The notes under the pieces: generated by a model
What the model saw: only the letters and a program-made list of their open reading frames with translations
What the model was told of the DNA's origin: nothing
Database searches by the model: none
Position numbers and translations under genes: made by a program
Shown: piece after piece, positions 1 to 8,108 of the stretch
Position numbering within the stretch: the stretch's first letter is position 1
Layout of the letters: the number at the start of each line of letters is the position of its first letter
Assembly: GCF_016599855.1 (NCBI RefSeq)
Contig: NZ_CP067041.1
Location: forward strand, 5,456,001 to 5,520,000
Source of the DNA: Bradyrhizobium diazoefficiens
GTDB lineage: Bacteria > Pseudomonadota > Alphaproteobacteria > Rhizobiales > Xanthobacteraceae
Direction of reading: 5' to 3'
Length of the DNA stretch: 64,000 nt

Positions 1-1
1 C

Positions 2-727
2 AATGCGCCCCTTGCCCGGATCGAGCGGCGCCAGGTCGCGGAGATGCGCGCCCTCATCCGCCAGATCGCGCGCCGCCTGCGTGAGCGCTATTCGAAACCT
101 CGCAAGCGTCAGCGCCGCGGTCATCTTGACGTGCGCCGCACGCTTCGCCGCAACGCCGCCTGGGGCGGCATCCCCTTCCTCACCGCATGGAAGCGCAAGC
201 ACCGCGATCGGCCAAAGATCGTCGCCCTGTGCGACGTCTCCGGCTCAGTTGCGCAGGTCTCGGACTTCTTCCTGCTCTTGATCCATTCTCTGCATGAGGT
301 CGTGGACGACGTCCGCTCCTTCGCATTCTCCTCGCACCTGATCGAGGTCAGCGAGATCCTGGAGAAGAAGTCGCCCGAGGAGGCGATGGCTGAGATCATG
401 TCCAAGGTCGGCTTCGGCTCGTCCGACTACGGCTCTTCGCTGGTCGATTTCGAAAAAGATTTCATGAGCACGCTGACGCCGCAGACCACGGTGATCGTGC
501 TGGGCGATGCCCGCAGCAACAATCTCGACCCGCGCGCCGACATCCTGCGTCGAATCTCCGAACGCTCGAAGCGGCTGGTCTGGCTCAATCCCGAGGGGCG
601 GCTCGCGTGGGGCTTTGGCGATTCCGAGATGCCGCGTTACGCGACCTTTTGCAGCGTGGTCCGGCAATGCGCCACTGCGCAGCAGCTCGAGCGCGCGGTG
701 TCCGACATCGTGGCGACTTACCAGTAG
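2..727 (+). CDS. VWA-domain protein, CoxE family (5' end outside window)
   Basis: The frame is open from the first bases, so this is the C-terminal part of a longer protein; the first in-frame ATG at 44 is internal. The visible sequence has a basic stretch and then a von Willebrand A fold. The MIDAS motif DVSGSV (DxSxS) is readable in the segment KIVALCDVSGSV, and a late VIVLGDARSNN strand follows. CoxE-like VWA proteins usually pair with a MoxR/CoxD AAA+ ATPase and help mature molybdenum hydroxylases such as CO or xanthine dehydrogenase. That fits the xanthine dehydrogenase at 32-35 kb, but the link is inference. The family call is fairly secure; the substrate is unknown. Confidence 0.8.
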   Translation, partial: NAPLARIERRQVAEMRALIRQIARRLRERYSKPRKRQRRGHLDVRRTLRRNAAWGGIPFLTAWKRKHRDRPKIVALCDVSGSVAQVSDFFLLLIHSLHEVVDDVRSFAFSSHLIEVSEILEKKSPEEAMAEIMSKVGFGSSDYGSSLVDFEKDFMSTLTPQTTVIVLGDARSNNLDPRADILRRISERSKRLVWLNPEGRLAWGFGDSEMPRYATFCSVVRQCATAQQLERAVSDIVATYQ

Positions 728-750
728 GCCCCTAAAACCCACGGCTGACG

Positions 751-933
751 TCAGCTCCGTGCAAACTCCGCCTGGGCGACATTGCACTCGCGAAAGTGAT
801 AGGCAATTTCGTCGAACGCGCGCTGCTCCCATTCCTGGGCTTACGCGAGCCAGAAAACCCGACGCTCCAAATCGAGCGCGGCGCGCTCCCGGCACAGGGA
901 TTCCTGACTGCGAATTTCCACCAGCCTGTTCAT
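751..933 (-). pseudogene. Small hypothetical protein gene interrupted by an in-frame TAA
   Basis: On the minus strand an ATG at 933-931 with a good AAGGAG ribosome site starts a 30-residue frame (MNRLVEIRSQESLC...), which stops at TAA (843-841). The same frame then continues for 29 more codons (AQEWEQRAFDEIAYHF...) to a TGA at 753-751. Both halves have similar charged, alpha-helical composition, so they look like one roughly 60-residue protein broken by one nonsense codon. Short proteins of this style are common in Bradyrhizobium, but I cannot name a family. A sequencing error at 841-843 is the main alternative. Confidence 0.5.
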
Positions 934-1303
934 GCGCTCACACTCCTTGTGGTGTGAAGCCATTCCCGGCGAATCAGCGTAGCAGACTCACAAACCTTGC
1001 GTCACATTTCTATGTATGTCGCAATGCATCTATGTATGTCGCAATGCAGAATTGGACAGCAGCGCTTCCCATGCACCGCGTTAGCCGCGCTGCAACATCA
1101 ACTGAAGATCATCAATTAGTGATCGCTGACCGCGGACGATCGTCGCATCCGAACGATCTTAACCATTGTGGCGCAACAGAGTGCGGCAATTCGTGAAGAG
1201 AATTTTTAAACAGCCCACCGAATTCCCGACTCATTGTCGTCGCACGGTCTTCATGCAGCGCCGCTAACAGGGGCGCGCGAACGTGACTATCGCTTGAGGC
1301 AAC
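934..1303. other. Gene-free interval with a tandem duplication
   Basis: No convincing coding frame is visible. The interval separates the minus-strand broken small gene from the plus-strand small gene at 1304, so it should hold both promoters. It contains the 20-bp perfect tandem duplication annotated separately. Confidence 0.5.
1009..1048. repeat. Perfect tandem duplication, 2 x 20 bp
   Basis: TCTATGTATGTCGCAATGCA occurs twice, back to back with no spacer (1009-1028 and 1029-1048). It lies about 75 bp upstream of the start of the minus-strand small gene. It could be a doubled operator or a recent slippage duplication. Confidence 0.9.
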
Positions 1304-1525
1304 ATGAACAACGATTTCGATTTCGATCTTTCACCGGACCAATGGGAAGCACTGAAGGCGCTTCGCAACCCGCTGTCGAACGGTCGCCTCTCGAAGTCTT
1401 ATCTGCTCGAGAGTCTGGTCAAGCTTGGCCTCGTTGTGATCGGTGATGGCGCGCCTGCGATCACCGACACCGGCCGCAAGGTATTGGTGCGCGGATCGTG
1501 CCGATTGCTGGACCTCGCGGCCTGA
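1304..1525 (+). CDS. Hypothetical 73-aa protein
   Basis: A short acidic N-terminus (MNNDFDFDLSPDQWEALKALR) leads into a helix-turn-helix-like middle (SKSYLLESLVKLGLVVIGDGAPAITDTG). The latter resembles the end of a winged-helix domain: a helix, then a beta-hairpin with ITDTGRKVL. A weak GAGG sits 5-6 bases before the ATG. Size and layout suggest a small DNA-binding or winged-helix-like protein, but I do not recognise a named family. It ends 9 bp before the stop of the convergent AzgA permease gene. Confidence 0.55.
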   Translation: MNNDFDFDLSPDQWEALKALRNPLSNGRLSKSYLLESLVKLGLVVIGDGAPAITDTGRKVLVRGSCRLLDLAA

Positions 1526-1533
1526 CGTACGCG

Positions 1534-2925
1534 TCAAAAGATCTGCGCGATCACGATCGCGTATGCGACGAATACGACCCCGAGTCCCCACACCATCGCC
1601 GGAATCTGCGACCGCCGGCCGACTGCCACTTCCAGGGCGATGTAGCTCAGCGTGCCGAGCGCCATTCCGTTGATGAGATTATTGGTCAGCACGGTGACCA
1701 GCAACGTCAGCACGATCGGAACTGCGTTGGCGAGATCGGTCATGTCGATGCGGGCAAGCCCTTGCATCATGAGCACGCCGACGAGCACCAGTGCGGGCGC
1801 GGTCGCTTGCGGCGGGATGATGACGAAGATCGGCCAGAAGAACAGCGCAAGGAAGAAGAATCCCGCGACAGTCAACGAGGTCAGTCCGGTGCGGCCGCCG
1901 GCCTGCACACCGGTGATGGATTCGATATAGGCCGTAACGACGGAGGTTCCGAGCAACGGTCCGACGATTGAAGCCGTCGCATCTGTCGCAAATGCCGCGG
2001 TGGCATTCGGGATTGAGCCGTCTGGCTTGCGCAAATTGGCCGCCCCCGTCACGCCGATGAGCGTGCCCAGCGTCGAGAAGAATTCGGCGCACAGGAAATA
2101 GAACAGCAGCGGCAGTGCGACGACGAAATGGCTGAAGAGATAGCCGATGTCGAGCGCCATGAAGGTGCTGGTCGGCCAGCGCGGCCACGCCATGATGGCT
2201 GATGGCACTGACGTCACCATCTTGCCGTTGGCGCCTGGGATGAAGAAGCCGATCAGCGTGAGCACCGCGATCGACAGGATCAGCGCTGCCGGCACCCGGC
2301 GCACCACCAGCACCGGCGTGAGCAGGAGACCGAACAGCGTGAGCAGCACCGGCGGGCTGCGCAGGGAGCCCATGGCGATATAGGTCGACGGGTTCTGGAC
2401 CACGAATCCGGCGCCCCGCAGCGCAATGAAGACGATGAGGGTACCGACGCCCGCCTGGATGCCGATCTTCAGCGCTTCCGGCACGTCCTTCGCGACTTTC
2501 TCGCGCAGCTTCGACAGGCTGAGAATCAGGAACAGCACGCCGGTGAAGGCGACCATGGCGAGCGCGCCCTGCCAGGGCATGCCCATCTGCTTGACGATGA
2601 CATAGGTGAAGATGACGTTCGAGCCCATCGCGGGCGCCACCGCAAGCGGCAGATTGGCCCACAGCCCCATCATCACCGAGCCGACGATCGCGGCGAGCGC
2701 CGTGGTGCTGACGAGATCGGCACGGTCCATTCCGGCGTTGGACATGATCGCAGGGTTGACGGCGATGATATAGGCCATCGCCGCGAACGTCGTCGCGCCG
2801 GCCATGACCTCGCGGCCGACGCTCGTGGCACGCTCGGTGAGGCCGAAGGTGCGATCAAGCAGCCCCGAGGCTATGCCAGCTGCCGGCTCGGCGGCAGCCG
2901 CTTGCGGCTTCGTCATCTCGTTCAT
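1534..2925 (-). CDS. AzgA/NCS2-type purine permease (adenine/guanine/hypoxanthine)
   Basis: This 463-residue, very hydrophobic protein shows about 12 membrane segments. Family signatures include GATTFAAMAYIIAVNP near residue 45, MGLWANLPLAVAPAMGSNVIF near 110, and the NATAAFATDATASIVGPLLGTS region near 310. It belongs to the AzgA/GhxP/PbuG branch of proton-linked nucleobase permeases in the inner membrane. The ATG has a strong GGAGGA site. It is the last gene of a minus-strand operon, 12 bp after the adenine deaminase-like gene, so it probably imports the base that enzyme deaminates. The exact base preference cannot be read from sequence. Confidence 0.88.
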   Translation of the reverse strand: MNEMTKPQAAAAEPAAGIASGLLDRTFGLTERATSVGREVMAGATTFAAMAYIIAVNPAIMSNAGMDRADLVSTTALAAIVGSVMMGLWANLPLAVAPAMGSNVIFTYVIVKQMGMPWQGALAMVAFTGVLFLILSLSKLREKVAKDVPEALKIGIQAGVGTLIVFIALRGAGFVVQNPSTYIAMGSLRSPPVLLTLFGLLLTPVLVVRRVPAALILSIAVLTLIGFFIPGANGKMVTSVPSAIMAWPRWPTSTFMALDIGYLFSHFVVALPLLFYFLCAEFFSTLGTLIGVTGAANLRKPDGSIPNATAAFATDATASIVGPLLGTSVVTAYIESITGVQAGGRTGLTSLTVAGFFFLALFFWPIFVIIPPQATAPALVLVGVLMMQGLARIDMTDLANAVPIVLTLLVTVLTNNLINGMALGTLSYIALEVAVGRRSQIPAMVWGLGVVFVAYAIVIAQIF

Positions 2926-2937
2926 CCCAGTCCTCCC

Positions 2938-4803
2938 CTACCAGACCACCGGGTGCGCTTCGCCGGTCTGCACATTAATGAAGCCGAGCGGCGCCTGCTC
3001 GCACGGCGCCACCAGCACCCAACTCCAGGGCGCGCAGGTCAGCGTCGCAAACATGAGCCTTTCAGGGAATCCTGGATACCAGCGCGGCCGGAACGTCGGC
3101 TCGTACATCCAGTCGACCTTGCGGCCTTCCGCATAAAGCGCCTGCATCTCGGCATCGAGCGCTTGCGCCGAACGACAGCTCATCAGCCCGCCGACCTCGA
3201 AACGTACGGTGGCAACGAGCTCGCCCTCGCGCACCAGCGCCCAGCCGCCCTGAAGCTCGATCAGCGCGTTGACCGCCTTTGCCATCGCTGCGTCGGACGA
3301 GCCGACCACCCAGATGTTGTGCTTGTCGTGCGCCACGGAGCAGGCAACTGCCGTCTCCGGCGTGCGCGGACCACAGCCGCGCCAAAACATCTTGGCGACG
3401 CGTCCATCGCCGGAAAAGCGGTCAACGATGGCGAATTTGGTGATGGCTTCGCTCTCGTCGCGCTGCACCGCACCGTCTCGCACCGGCAGCTCGAGGGTGT
3501 AGAACTCGGGATGCCAATGGAACGGACGGATCACGGCCGCCTTCATCGTGGTACGGCCGGGTTCTGCCGGCAGTTCGAAATCCTGAGGCTTGATCGAGCG
3601 CTTGATGTTGACCGTCTTGGTTGCCCAATCCGGCCACTGGATTTCAGGCACCTGACCAAGATAGCGCTTGCCCTCGGAGACCTGCGCGCCATCGGCCCAC
3701 ACTTCGGCGATCGTGAGCTTGGCCACGTCCGAGAGCAGCACGACATCGCCGAAACGCCCTGGAGCCAGACTGCCGACGAATGGCGTGATGCGCATATGCC
3801 GCGCCGGATTGATGGTGAGACACTGGATTGCAATTTCAGGCGCAAGGCCGGCCTCGATCGCGACCTGCGCATTGTGATCGCTGGCGCCAAGCTCGAGCGT
3901 GTGGCTGGCGCTGCGGTCATCCGTGGTGAATGCGATCTGCGACCAGTCCTGCAGCCCCTTCGCGAGCAGCCATTTCACGATCTCATCCATCGCGTAGACA
4001 CGCAGCTCGACGAACAAGCCGCGGGTGAGCTTGTCCCAGGTCTCCTCCGGCGTCTGCACCTCGTGGTCGGAGGCGAGCCCCGCCGCGGCAAAGGCGTTGA
4101 TGGAGGGCAGATCCCGCAGGCCGGAGGCGTGGCCTTCGACGACGCCGCGCGCTGCGAACGTCGCCTCGATCATGCCCCAGAGCCGCTTGTAGGAGGGATT
4201 GTCGGGATTCCACACCGCCGGCCAATCCATGACTTCGTCGAGCCCGGTGACCATCAGGCTCTCGCCCATGAAACGCGCCTGCTCATCGTGGCCATACCAG
4301 CCCTCACCCCATTCATAGGCCGTGGGCGGCACCGCCGATCCCGGCTGCGGAAAGATCTTGAGCGGCGAGCCGCGGCGGCGTGCTTCGAACCAGAATTCGA
4401 GATTGCAGGCGCCGTTGACGTTGGAGAACTCGTGGCTCGCCTCGCAAGTCCAGGTATTGCCATGCGGCAGCACCAGCGCCGCCTCCCATTCCGGCGTCAG
4501 ATGCGAGCTTTCGATGTGCTTGTGCACCTCGCCGAAGCCGGGGACCGCCGCAAGATCCGGTCGATGCACGCGCTCGCGGACCTCGCCGGGATAGCTGCCG
4601 GCCGGCCCGACCCAGGCGATGCGCCGGCCCTTGAAGACGATCTCCTGATCCTCGCTCCAGGTGCGGCTGTGCACATCGAGCAATCTGCCGACCCGCAAGG
4701 AGCGATCGGCCGGGCGCCGGCCGAGCGCCGTCAGCACCAGGTCCTGGCGGATGCGAACCTCGTCGGGCGCGTTGATCAGGAGGTCGTCGGGAATCGCGTT
4801 CAT
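2938..4803 (-). CDS. Adenine deaminase-like amidohydrolase
   Basis: The 621-residue protein has the adenine deaminase layout: an N-terminal composite domain, then VPGFGEVHKHIESSHLTPEW, the counterpart of the PGxIDxHxHIESSxLTP metal site. Then come a VVEGHASGL segment, a SDHEVQTPEE segment and a C-terminal Ade domain. The second residue of the usual DGHVH core differs (GEVHKH), so this is a divergent member, although the HxH ligand pair is kept. The reaction is probably hydrolysis of adenine to hypoxanthine and ammonia, in the cytoplasm with divalent metal. I chose the ATG at 4803 because it follows the TetR stop by 8 bp and has GAGG upstream; an upstream extension would run into the regulator gene. 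Operon: TetR, this gene, AzgA permease. Confidence 0.78.
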   Translation of the reverse strand: MNAIPDDLLINAPDEVRIRQDLVLTALGRRPADRSLRVGRLLDVHSRTWSEDQEIVFKGRRIAWVGPAGSYPGEVRERVHRPDLAAVPGFGEVHKHIESSHLTPEWEAALVLPHGNTWTCEASHEFSNVNGACNLEFWFEARRRGSPLKIFPQPGSAVPPTAYEWGEGWYGHDEQARFMGESLMVTGLDEVMDWPAVWNPDNPSYKRLWGMIEATFAARGVVEGHASGLRDLPSINAFAAAGLASDHEVQTPEETWDKLTRGLFVELRVYAMDEIVKWLLAKGLQDWSQIAFTTDDRSASHTLELGASDHNAQVAIEAGLAPEIAIQCLTINPARHMRITPFVGSLAPGRFGDVVLLSDVAKLTIAEVWADGAQVSEGKRYLGQVPEIQWPDWATKTVNIKRSIKPQDFELPAEPGRTTMKAAVIRPFHWHPEFYTLELPVRDGAVQRDESEAITKFAIVDRFSGDGRVAKMFWRGCGPRTPETAVACSVAHDKHNIWVVGSSDAAMAKAVNALIELQGGWALVREGELVATVRFEVGGLMSCRSAQALDAEMQALYAEGRKVDWMYEPTFRPRWYPGFPERLMFATLTCAPWSWVLVAPCEQAPLGFINVQTGEAHPVVW

Positions 4804-4811
4804 GGCCTGCC

Positions 4812-5480
4812 TCACTCTACGCCCATGCTTTCGCGCGCAGCGGTTCGCTTGCGCGGCGATTTGCCAGCCTTGCCGTTGCCCGCCGCAGCGGCATCGCGCT
4901 GACGGACATCCTTCAAAAGGGTCGTGAGCGCCCACTCGATCGCGTCGGCGATCTCCGCGCTGGACATGCCAAAGTCCTCGCGCATCGCATTCCAGGCCAG
5001 CACGTTGTTGAGATAGGATGCGAGCGCCTCCGCCTGGCGGACCTCCTTTGCGGGGAGATGGCGCACTAGCGGCGCCATCGCCTTGCGATGCTGGTCGATC
5101 AGGTGGCGGCGGAAGCCAGCGCGCAGCCGGCGGCCGGCACGCGTCATCGCAATGGCACGCGCCAGATGCGGGTGGCGGTCAAATCGCTTGCATAGCTTGC
5201 GGAAAATATCCGGCAGCTCGTCGGGCGAGGTAAAGGGAATATAGCTGAAGACATTGTTCTCGATCCACTCGCCGGCGGCCGCAAACAGCTCCGCGCGGGT
5301 CTTGAAGTGCCGATAGATGGTGCGCTCGGCCACCTTTGCGCGCTTGGCCACTGCGGCCATGGAGATGTCGTCGGCCGCCTCGTCCTCCAGCGTCTCGACA
5401 AACGCCGCGACGATGCGCTGGCGCGTCATCTCGGCATATTCGTCGCGAAGACTGGCGATCTGTCGCTTTGCTGCACTCAT
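4812..5480 (-). CDS. TetR/AcrR-family transcriptional regulator
   Basis: The 222-residue protein has an N-terminal HTH (about residues 35-75: DDISMAAVAKRAKVAERTIYRHFKTRAELF), the classic TetR recognition region with TIYRHF. A helical ligand-binding half follows. It is the first gene of the minus-strand operon with the adenine deaminase-like protein and purine permease, and is divergent from the formamidase gene. It probably controls one or both units in response to a purine-derived ligand. A short dyad (CCAG, 5 bp, CTGG) just upstream of its start could be its operator. Confidence 0.88.
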   Translation of the reverse strand: MSAAKRQIASLRDEYAEMTRQRIVAAFVETLEDEAADDISMAAVAKRAKVAERTIYRHFKTRAELFAAAGEWIENNVFSYIPFTSPDELPDIFRKLCKRFDRHPHLARAIAMTRAGRRLRAGFRRHLIDQHRKAMAPLVRHLPAKEVRQAEALASYLNNVLAWNAMREDFGMSSAEIADAIEWALTTLLKDVRQRDAAAAGNGKAGKSPRKRTAARESMGVE

Positions 5481-5564
5481 GTCATAAGTCTGTCACCAGT
5501 CGATCTGGAGGGTCAAGCCGAGACTTGAGGCAGGTCGCGCCGCAACAATGGGCGCCCGTATGCC

Positions 5565-5585
5565 CTTGGGGCCGCCGGCCCCAAG
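5565..5585. repeat. Perfect inverted repeat, 9-bp stem
   Basis: CTTGGGGCC, then GCC, then GGCCCCAAG, inside the 236-bp divergent gap between the TetR gene and the formamidase gene. It could be an operator or an mRNA hairpin. There is no T-tract, so a terminator is unlikely. Confidence 0.6.
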
Positions 5586-5716
5586 CGCGCACTGCTATCG
5601 CCTGCCGCCTGAAAAATGGACTTTTGCGTGCCGCCAAAATCGGATTTGCTCTGCCGAGAACCGATCGCGCGCAATGACGCCGCGCGGACGGCAAGGGAAC
5701 GGCAACGGAGCTGATC

Positions 5717-6730
5717 ATGAACGGGCTCGGCGGGTTGAACAAATCGCCTGAGGGCGTCGTCATCGGACTGGTTCAATTGCAGTTGCCGATCGTCGTGACC
5801 AAGGCCGATCTCGCCAAGCAGACCGAGCGGATCGTCTGGATGGTCGGCAAGGCGCGCCGCAATCTCTCCACCATGGATCTGGTGGTGTTTCCTGAATACT
5901 CGCTGCACGGCCTCTCGATGGACACCAATCCCGAGATCATGTGTCGGCTCGACGGGCCCGAGGTCGCGGCCTTCAAGAAGGCCTGCATCGACAACAGAAT
6001 CTGGGGTTGCTTCTCCATTATGGAGTTCAACCCGCGCGGTAATCCCTACAATTCCGGCCTGATCATCGACGACCACGGCGAGATCAAGCTCTACTACCGC
6101 AAGCTTCATCCCTGGATTCCGGTCGAGCCGTGGGAGCCTGGCGACATCGGCATTCCCGTGATCGAAGGCCCGAACGGCGCGAAGATCGCGCTCATCATCT
6201 GCCACGACGGCATGTTCCCGGAGATGGCGCGGGAATGCGCCTACAAGGGCGCGGAGATCATGATCCGCACAGCCGGCTACACGGCGCCGATCCGCGACGC
6301 CTGGCGCTTCACCAACCAGGCCAATTCGTTCCAGAACTTGATGGTCACCGCAAACGTCTGCATGTCCGGCTCGGACGGCTCTTTCGATTCCATGGGTGAA
6401 GGCATGATCGTCAATTTCGACGGCAGCGTGCTGGCGCACGGCACCACCGGCCGCGCCGACGAGATCATCACCGCCGAGGTCCGGCCCGATCTCGTGCGCG
6501 AAGCCCGCATCAACTGGGGCGTCGAAAACAACATCTACCAGCTCTGGCACCGCGGCTATGTCGCGGTGAAGGGCGGCGCGATGGACTGCCCCTACACCTT
6601 CATGCAGGACATGGTCGCGGGCACCTACCGGCTGCCATGGGAGGACCAGGTCAAGGTCACCGACGGCACCTCCTGCGGCTTCGCCGCGCCGACACGGATG
6701 TTCGGCAAGACGGCGAAGGCGGCGGAATAG
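5717..6730 (+). CDS. amiF: Formamidase (nitrilase superfamily)
   Basis: At 337 residues it is close to the 334 of Helicobacter AmiF. The Glu-Lys-Cys nitrilase triad is readable: E60 in VVFPEYS, K129 in YYRKLHPW and C162 in IICHDGMFPEM. The K-to-C spacing of 33 equals that of AmiF as I remember it (K133, C166). The NWGVENNIYQLWHRGYVA C-terminal segment is typical of the formamidase/aliphatic amidase branch. It should hydrolyse formamide to formate and ammonia in the cytoplasm; aliphatic amidase is the main alternative. GGAG lies 6 bases before the ATG. It is divergent from the TetR-purine operon, which suggests a shared nitrogen-salvage role. Confidence 0.85.
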   Translation: MNGLGGLNKSPEGVVIGLVQLQLPIVVTKADLAKQTERIVWMVGKARRNLSTMDLVVFPEYSLHGLSMDTNPEIMCRLDGPEVAAFKKACIDNRIWGCFSIMEFNPRGNPYNSGLIIDDHGEIKLYYRKLHPWIPVEPWEPGDIGIPVIEGPNGAKIALIICHDGMFPEMARECAYKGAEIMIRTAGYTAPIRDAWRFTNQANSFQNLMVTANVCMSGSDGSFDSMGEGMIVNFDGSVLAHGTTGRADEIITAEVRPDLVREARINWGVENNIYQLWHRGYVAVKGGAMDCPYTFMQDMVAGTYRLPWEDQVKVTDGTSCGFAAPTRMFGKTAKAAE

Positions 6731-6757
6731 GCCAGTTTCTGGCCAAGCCGGGGCAAT

Positions 6758-6774
6758 CTGGCACGGTTGTTGCT
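6758..6774 (+). promoter_or_regulatory. Sigma-54 (RpoN) promoter, full consensus match
   Basis: CTGGCACGGTTGTTGCT matches YTGGCACGRNNNTTGCW at every fixed position, with the -24 GG and -12 GC correctly spaced. It lies about 37 bp before the dctA-like start. dctA genes of rhizobia are classically DctBD/sigma-54 driven, so this looks like the surviving promoter of a now broken gene. Confidence 0.85.
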
Positions 6775-6776
6775 CC

Positions 6777-6798
6777 TTTTGGCGGCTAGACGCCAAAA
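6777..6798. repeat. Inverted repeat between sigma-54 site and dctA start
   Basis: TTTTGGCG, loop GCTAGA, CGCCAAAA: a perfect 8-bp dyad just downstream of the -12 element. It covers the expected transcription start and could be an operator or a 5'-leader hairpin. Confidence 0.65.
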
Positions 6799-6810
6799 CG
6801 GGGAGTCATC

Positions 6811-7658
6811 ATGTCGACGATTGCAGCGGCCCCGGCCGCCGAGCGCAAGCCACTTTACGCCTCGTTATTCGTCCAGATCCTGGTGGCCCTGAGCCTCGGC
6901 ATCGTCCTCGGCGTGGCCGCCCCTGACTTTGCCATCAGCCTCAAGATCCTCAGCGACGCCTTCCTGAAGCTGATCTCGATGATCGTGGCGCCGATCGTGT
7001 TCTGCGTCGTCCTGCACGGCATTGCCGGCGCCGGCGACCTCAAGAAGGTCGGTCGGGTTACGTCTCGGTCGGCATCTTCGTGCTGGGCGTGCTCGGCGGC
7101 GCAATGGCGCTTGCCGGAATCAACATTCTCAAATTCCTCGCCTATCTGCGCGAGGAATTGACCATCGTGCTTGCGACCGCTTCGTCCGACGCGGTGCTTC
7201 CCCAGATTATGAGGAAGCTGGAGCGCTTGGGTGTGAAGGATTCCGTCGTCGGACTGGTCATCCCGACCGGCTGTTCTTTCAACCTCGACGCCTTCTCGAT
7301 CTATCTGACGCTCGCCGTCGTTTTCATCGCGCAGGCCACCAACACACCGCTATCGTTCGGCGACCTCCTGCTGGTGCTGGGCGTCTCCCTGATCACGTCA
7401 AAAGGCGCGCATGGCGTACCGGGCTCGGCGATCGTGATCCTGGCTGCGACGCTGAATGCCGTACCGAGCATTCCGGCGATCGGCCTTGTGCTGGTGCTCT
7501 CGGTCGACTGGTTCATCGGCATGGCGCGTGCGGTCGGCAACCTCATCCGCAATTGCGTGGCGACGGTGGTGGTCGCCGCCTGGGAAAGCGACCTCGACCG
7601 CGCCAAGGCGGCCAAGGTGCTCGAGGGCGGCGAGCTGGTGGACGTGACGGCGGGCTGA
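6811..7658 (+). pseudogene. dctA: dctA-like C4-dicarboxylate symporter, internal deletion plus frameshift
   Basis: The N-terminal 80 or so residues (FVQILVALSLGIVLG...FLKLISMIVAPIVFCVVLHGIAGAGDLKKVGR) match the start of DctA-type dicarboxylate/H+ symporters. From about position 7060 the match jumps to the C-terminal part in another frame: GIFVLGVLGGAMALAGINIL, then LREELTIVLATASSDAVLP, VIPTGCSFNLDAFSIYL and TSKGAHGVPGS. Family members are about 440 residues; here about 170 central residues are missing and the frame changes at the junction. No full transporter can be made. The promoter is intact (see 6758-6774). The deletion joins two clean family segments, so it is a real rearrangement and not one miscalled base. 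Confidence 0.85.
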
Positions 7659-7676
7659 GGCCCGCTCGTCTCGTCG

Positions 7677-8108
7677 CTAGCGCAGATGTCCGCTTTCGTA
7701 ATGCTTGCGCTCGGCCGCAGTGAGCGGCGGCCGGGCGGCGCTCGCAGGCGTCACCGCAGCGACGACGGTAGCGCCTGGGCCCTGCGATGCCAGCACCAGG
7801 ACGTCGACACCATCGCCGGTGACCTCCATCGCATAATCATGGCCGCTGAGGAGCCGGGCGACCACACGACGCAGTGGTCCATCGAATACGCCCGTCATCT
7901 GGGCCTCGAGCGCGTCGGCCGTGCGATAACGCAGATTGAACCGCTCTTGCAGCGCGGCCAACACCTCACGCAGGGGGACCTCGTGCACCTCGAGATGAAC
8001 CGCGTCCGGCCTGCCTGCGACCTTCACCTCGGCCGAAGCGATTCGACCAAAGGCCAGAATTGCGGCAGACACGATCACGGGAAGCGCAATGAGCTGACGT
8101 CTCCTCAT
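7677..8108 (-). CDS. Exported protein with secretin/TonB short N-terminal (STN)-like domain
   Basis: 143 residues: a signal peptide (MRRRQLIALPVIVSAAILAFGRIASA), then a segment VHLEVHEVPLREVLAALQERFNLRY...FDGPLRRVVARLLSGHDYAMEVTGDGVDVLVL. This has the beta-alpha-beta pattern of STN domains found at the start of secretins and FecA-type receptors. The tail is Ala/Pro-rich. The ATG at 8108 overlaps the stop of the upstream sulfotransferase gene by 4 bp, so the two are translationally coupled. No receptor or secretin barrel is attached, so the partner is unknown. The STN assignment is by pattern only. Confidence 0.6.
   Translation of the reverse strand: MRRRQLIALPVIVSAAILAFGRIASAEVKVAGRPDAVHLEVHEVPLREVLAALQERFNLRYRTADALEAQMTGVFDGPLRRVVARLLSGHDYAMEVTGDGVDVLVLASQGPGATVVAAVTPASAARPPLTAAERKHYESGHLR

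Noticed and set aside
1009..1048. Tandem repeat as a CRISPR
   Set aside because: Only two copies, no spacer, no cas genes.
2902..4902. Long plus-strand frame opposite the adenine deaminase-like gene
   Set aside because: It is the antisense shadow of a high-GC gene. The minus frame carries the family motifs and a proper start.
5513..6796. 427-residue minus-strand frame opposite the formamidase
   Set aside because: Antisense shadow; His/Asp-rich translation with no family pattern.
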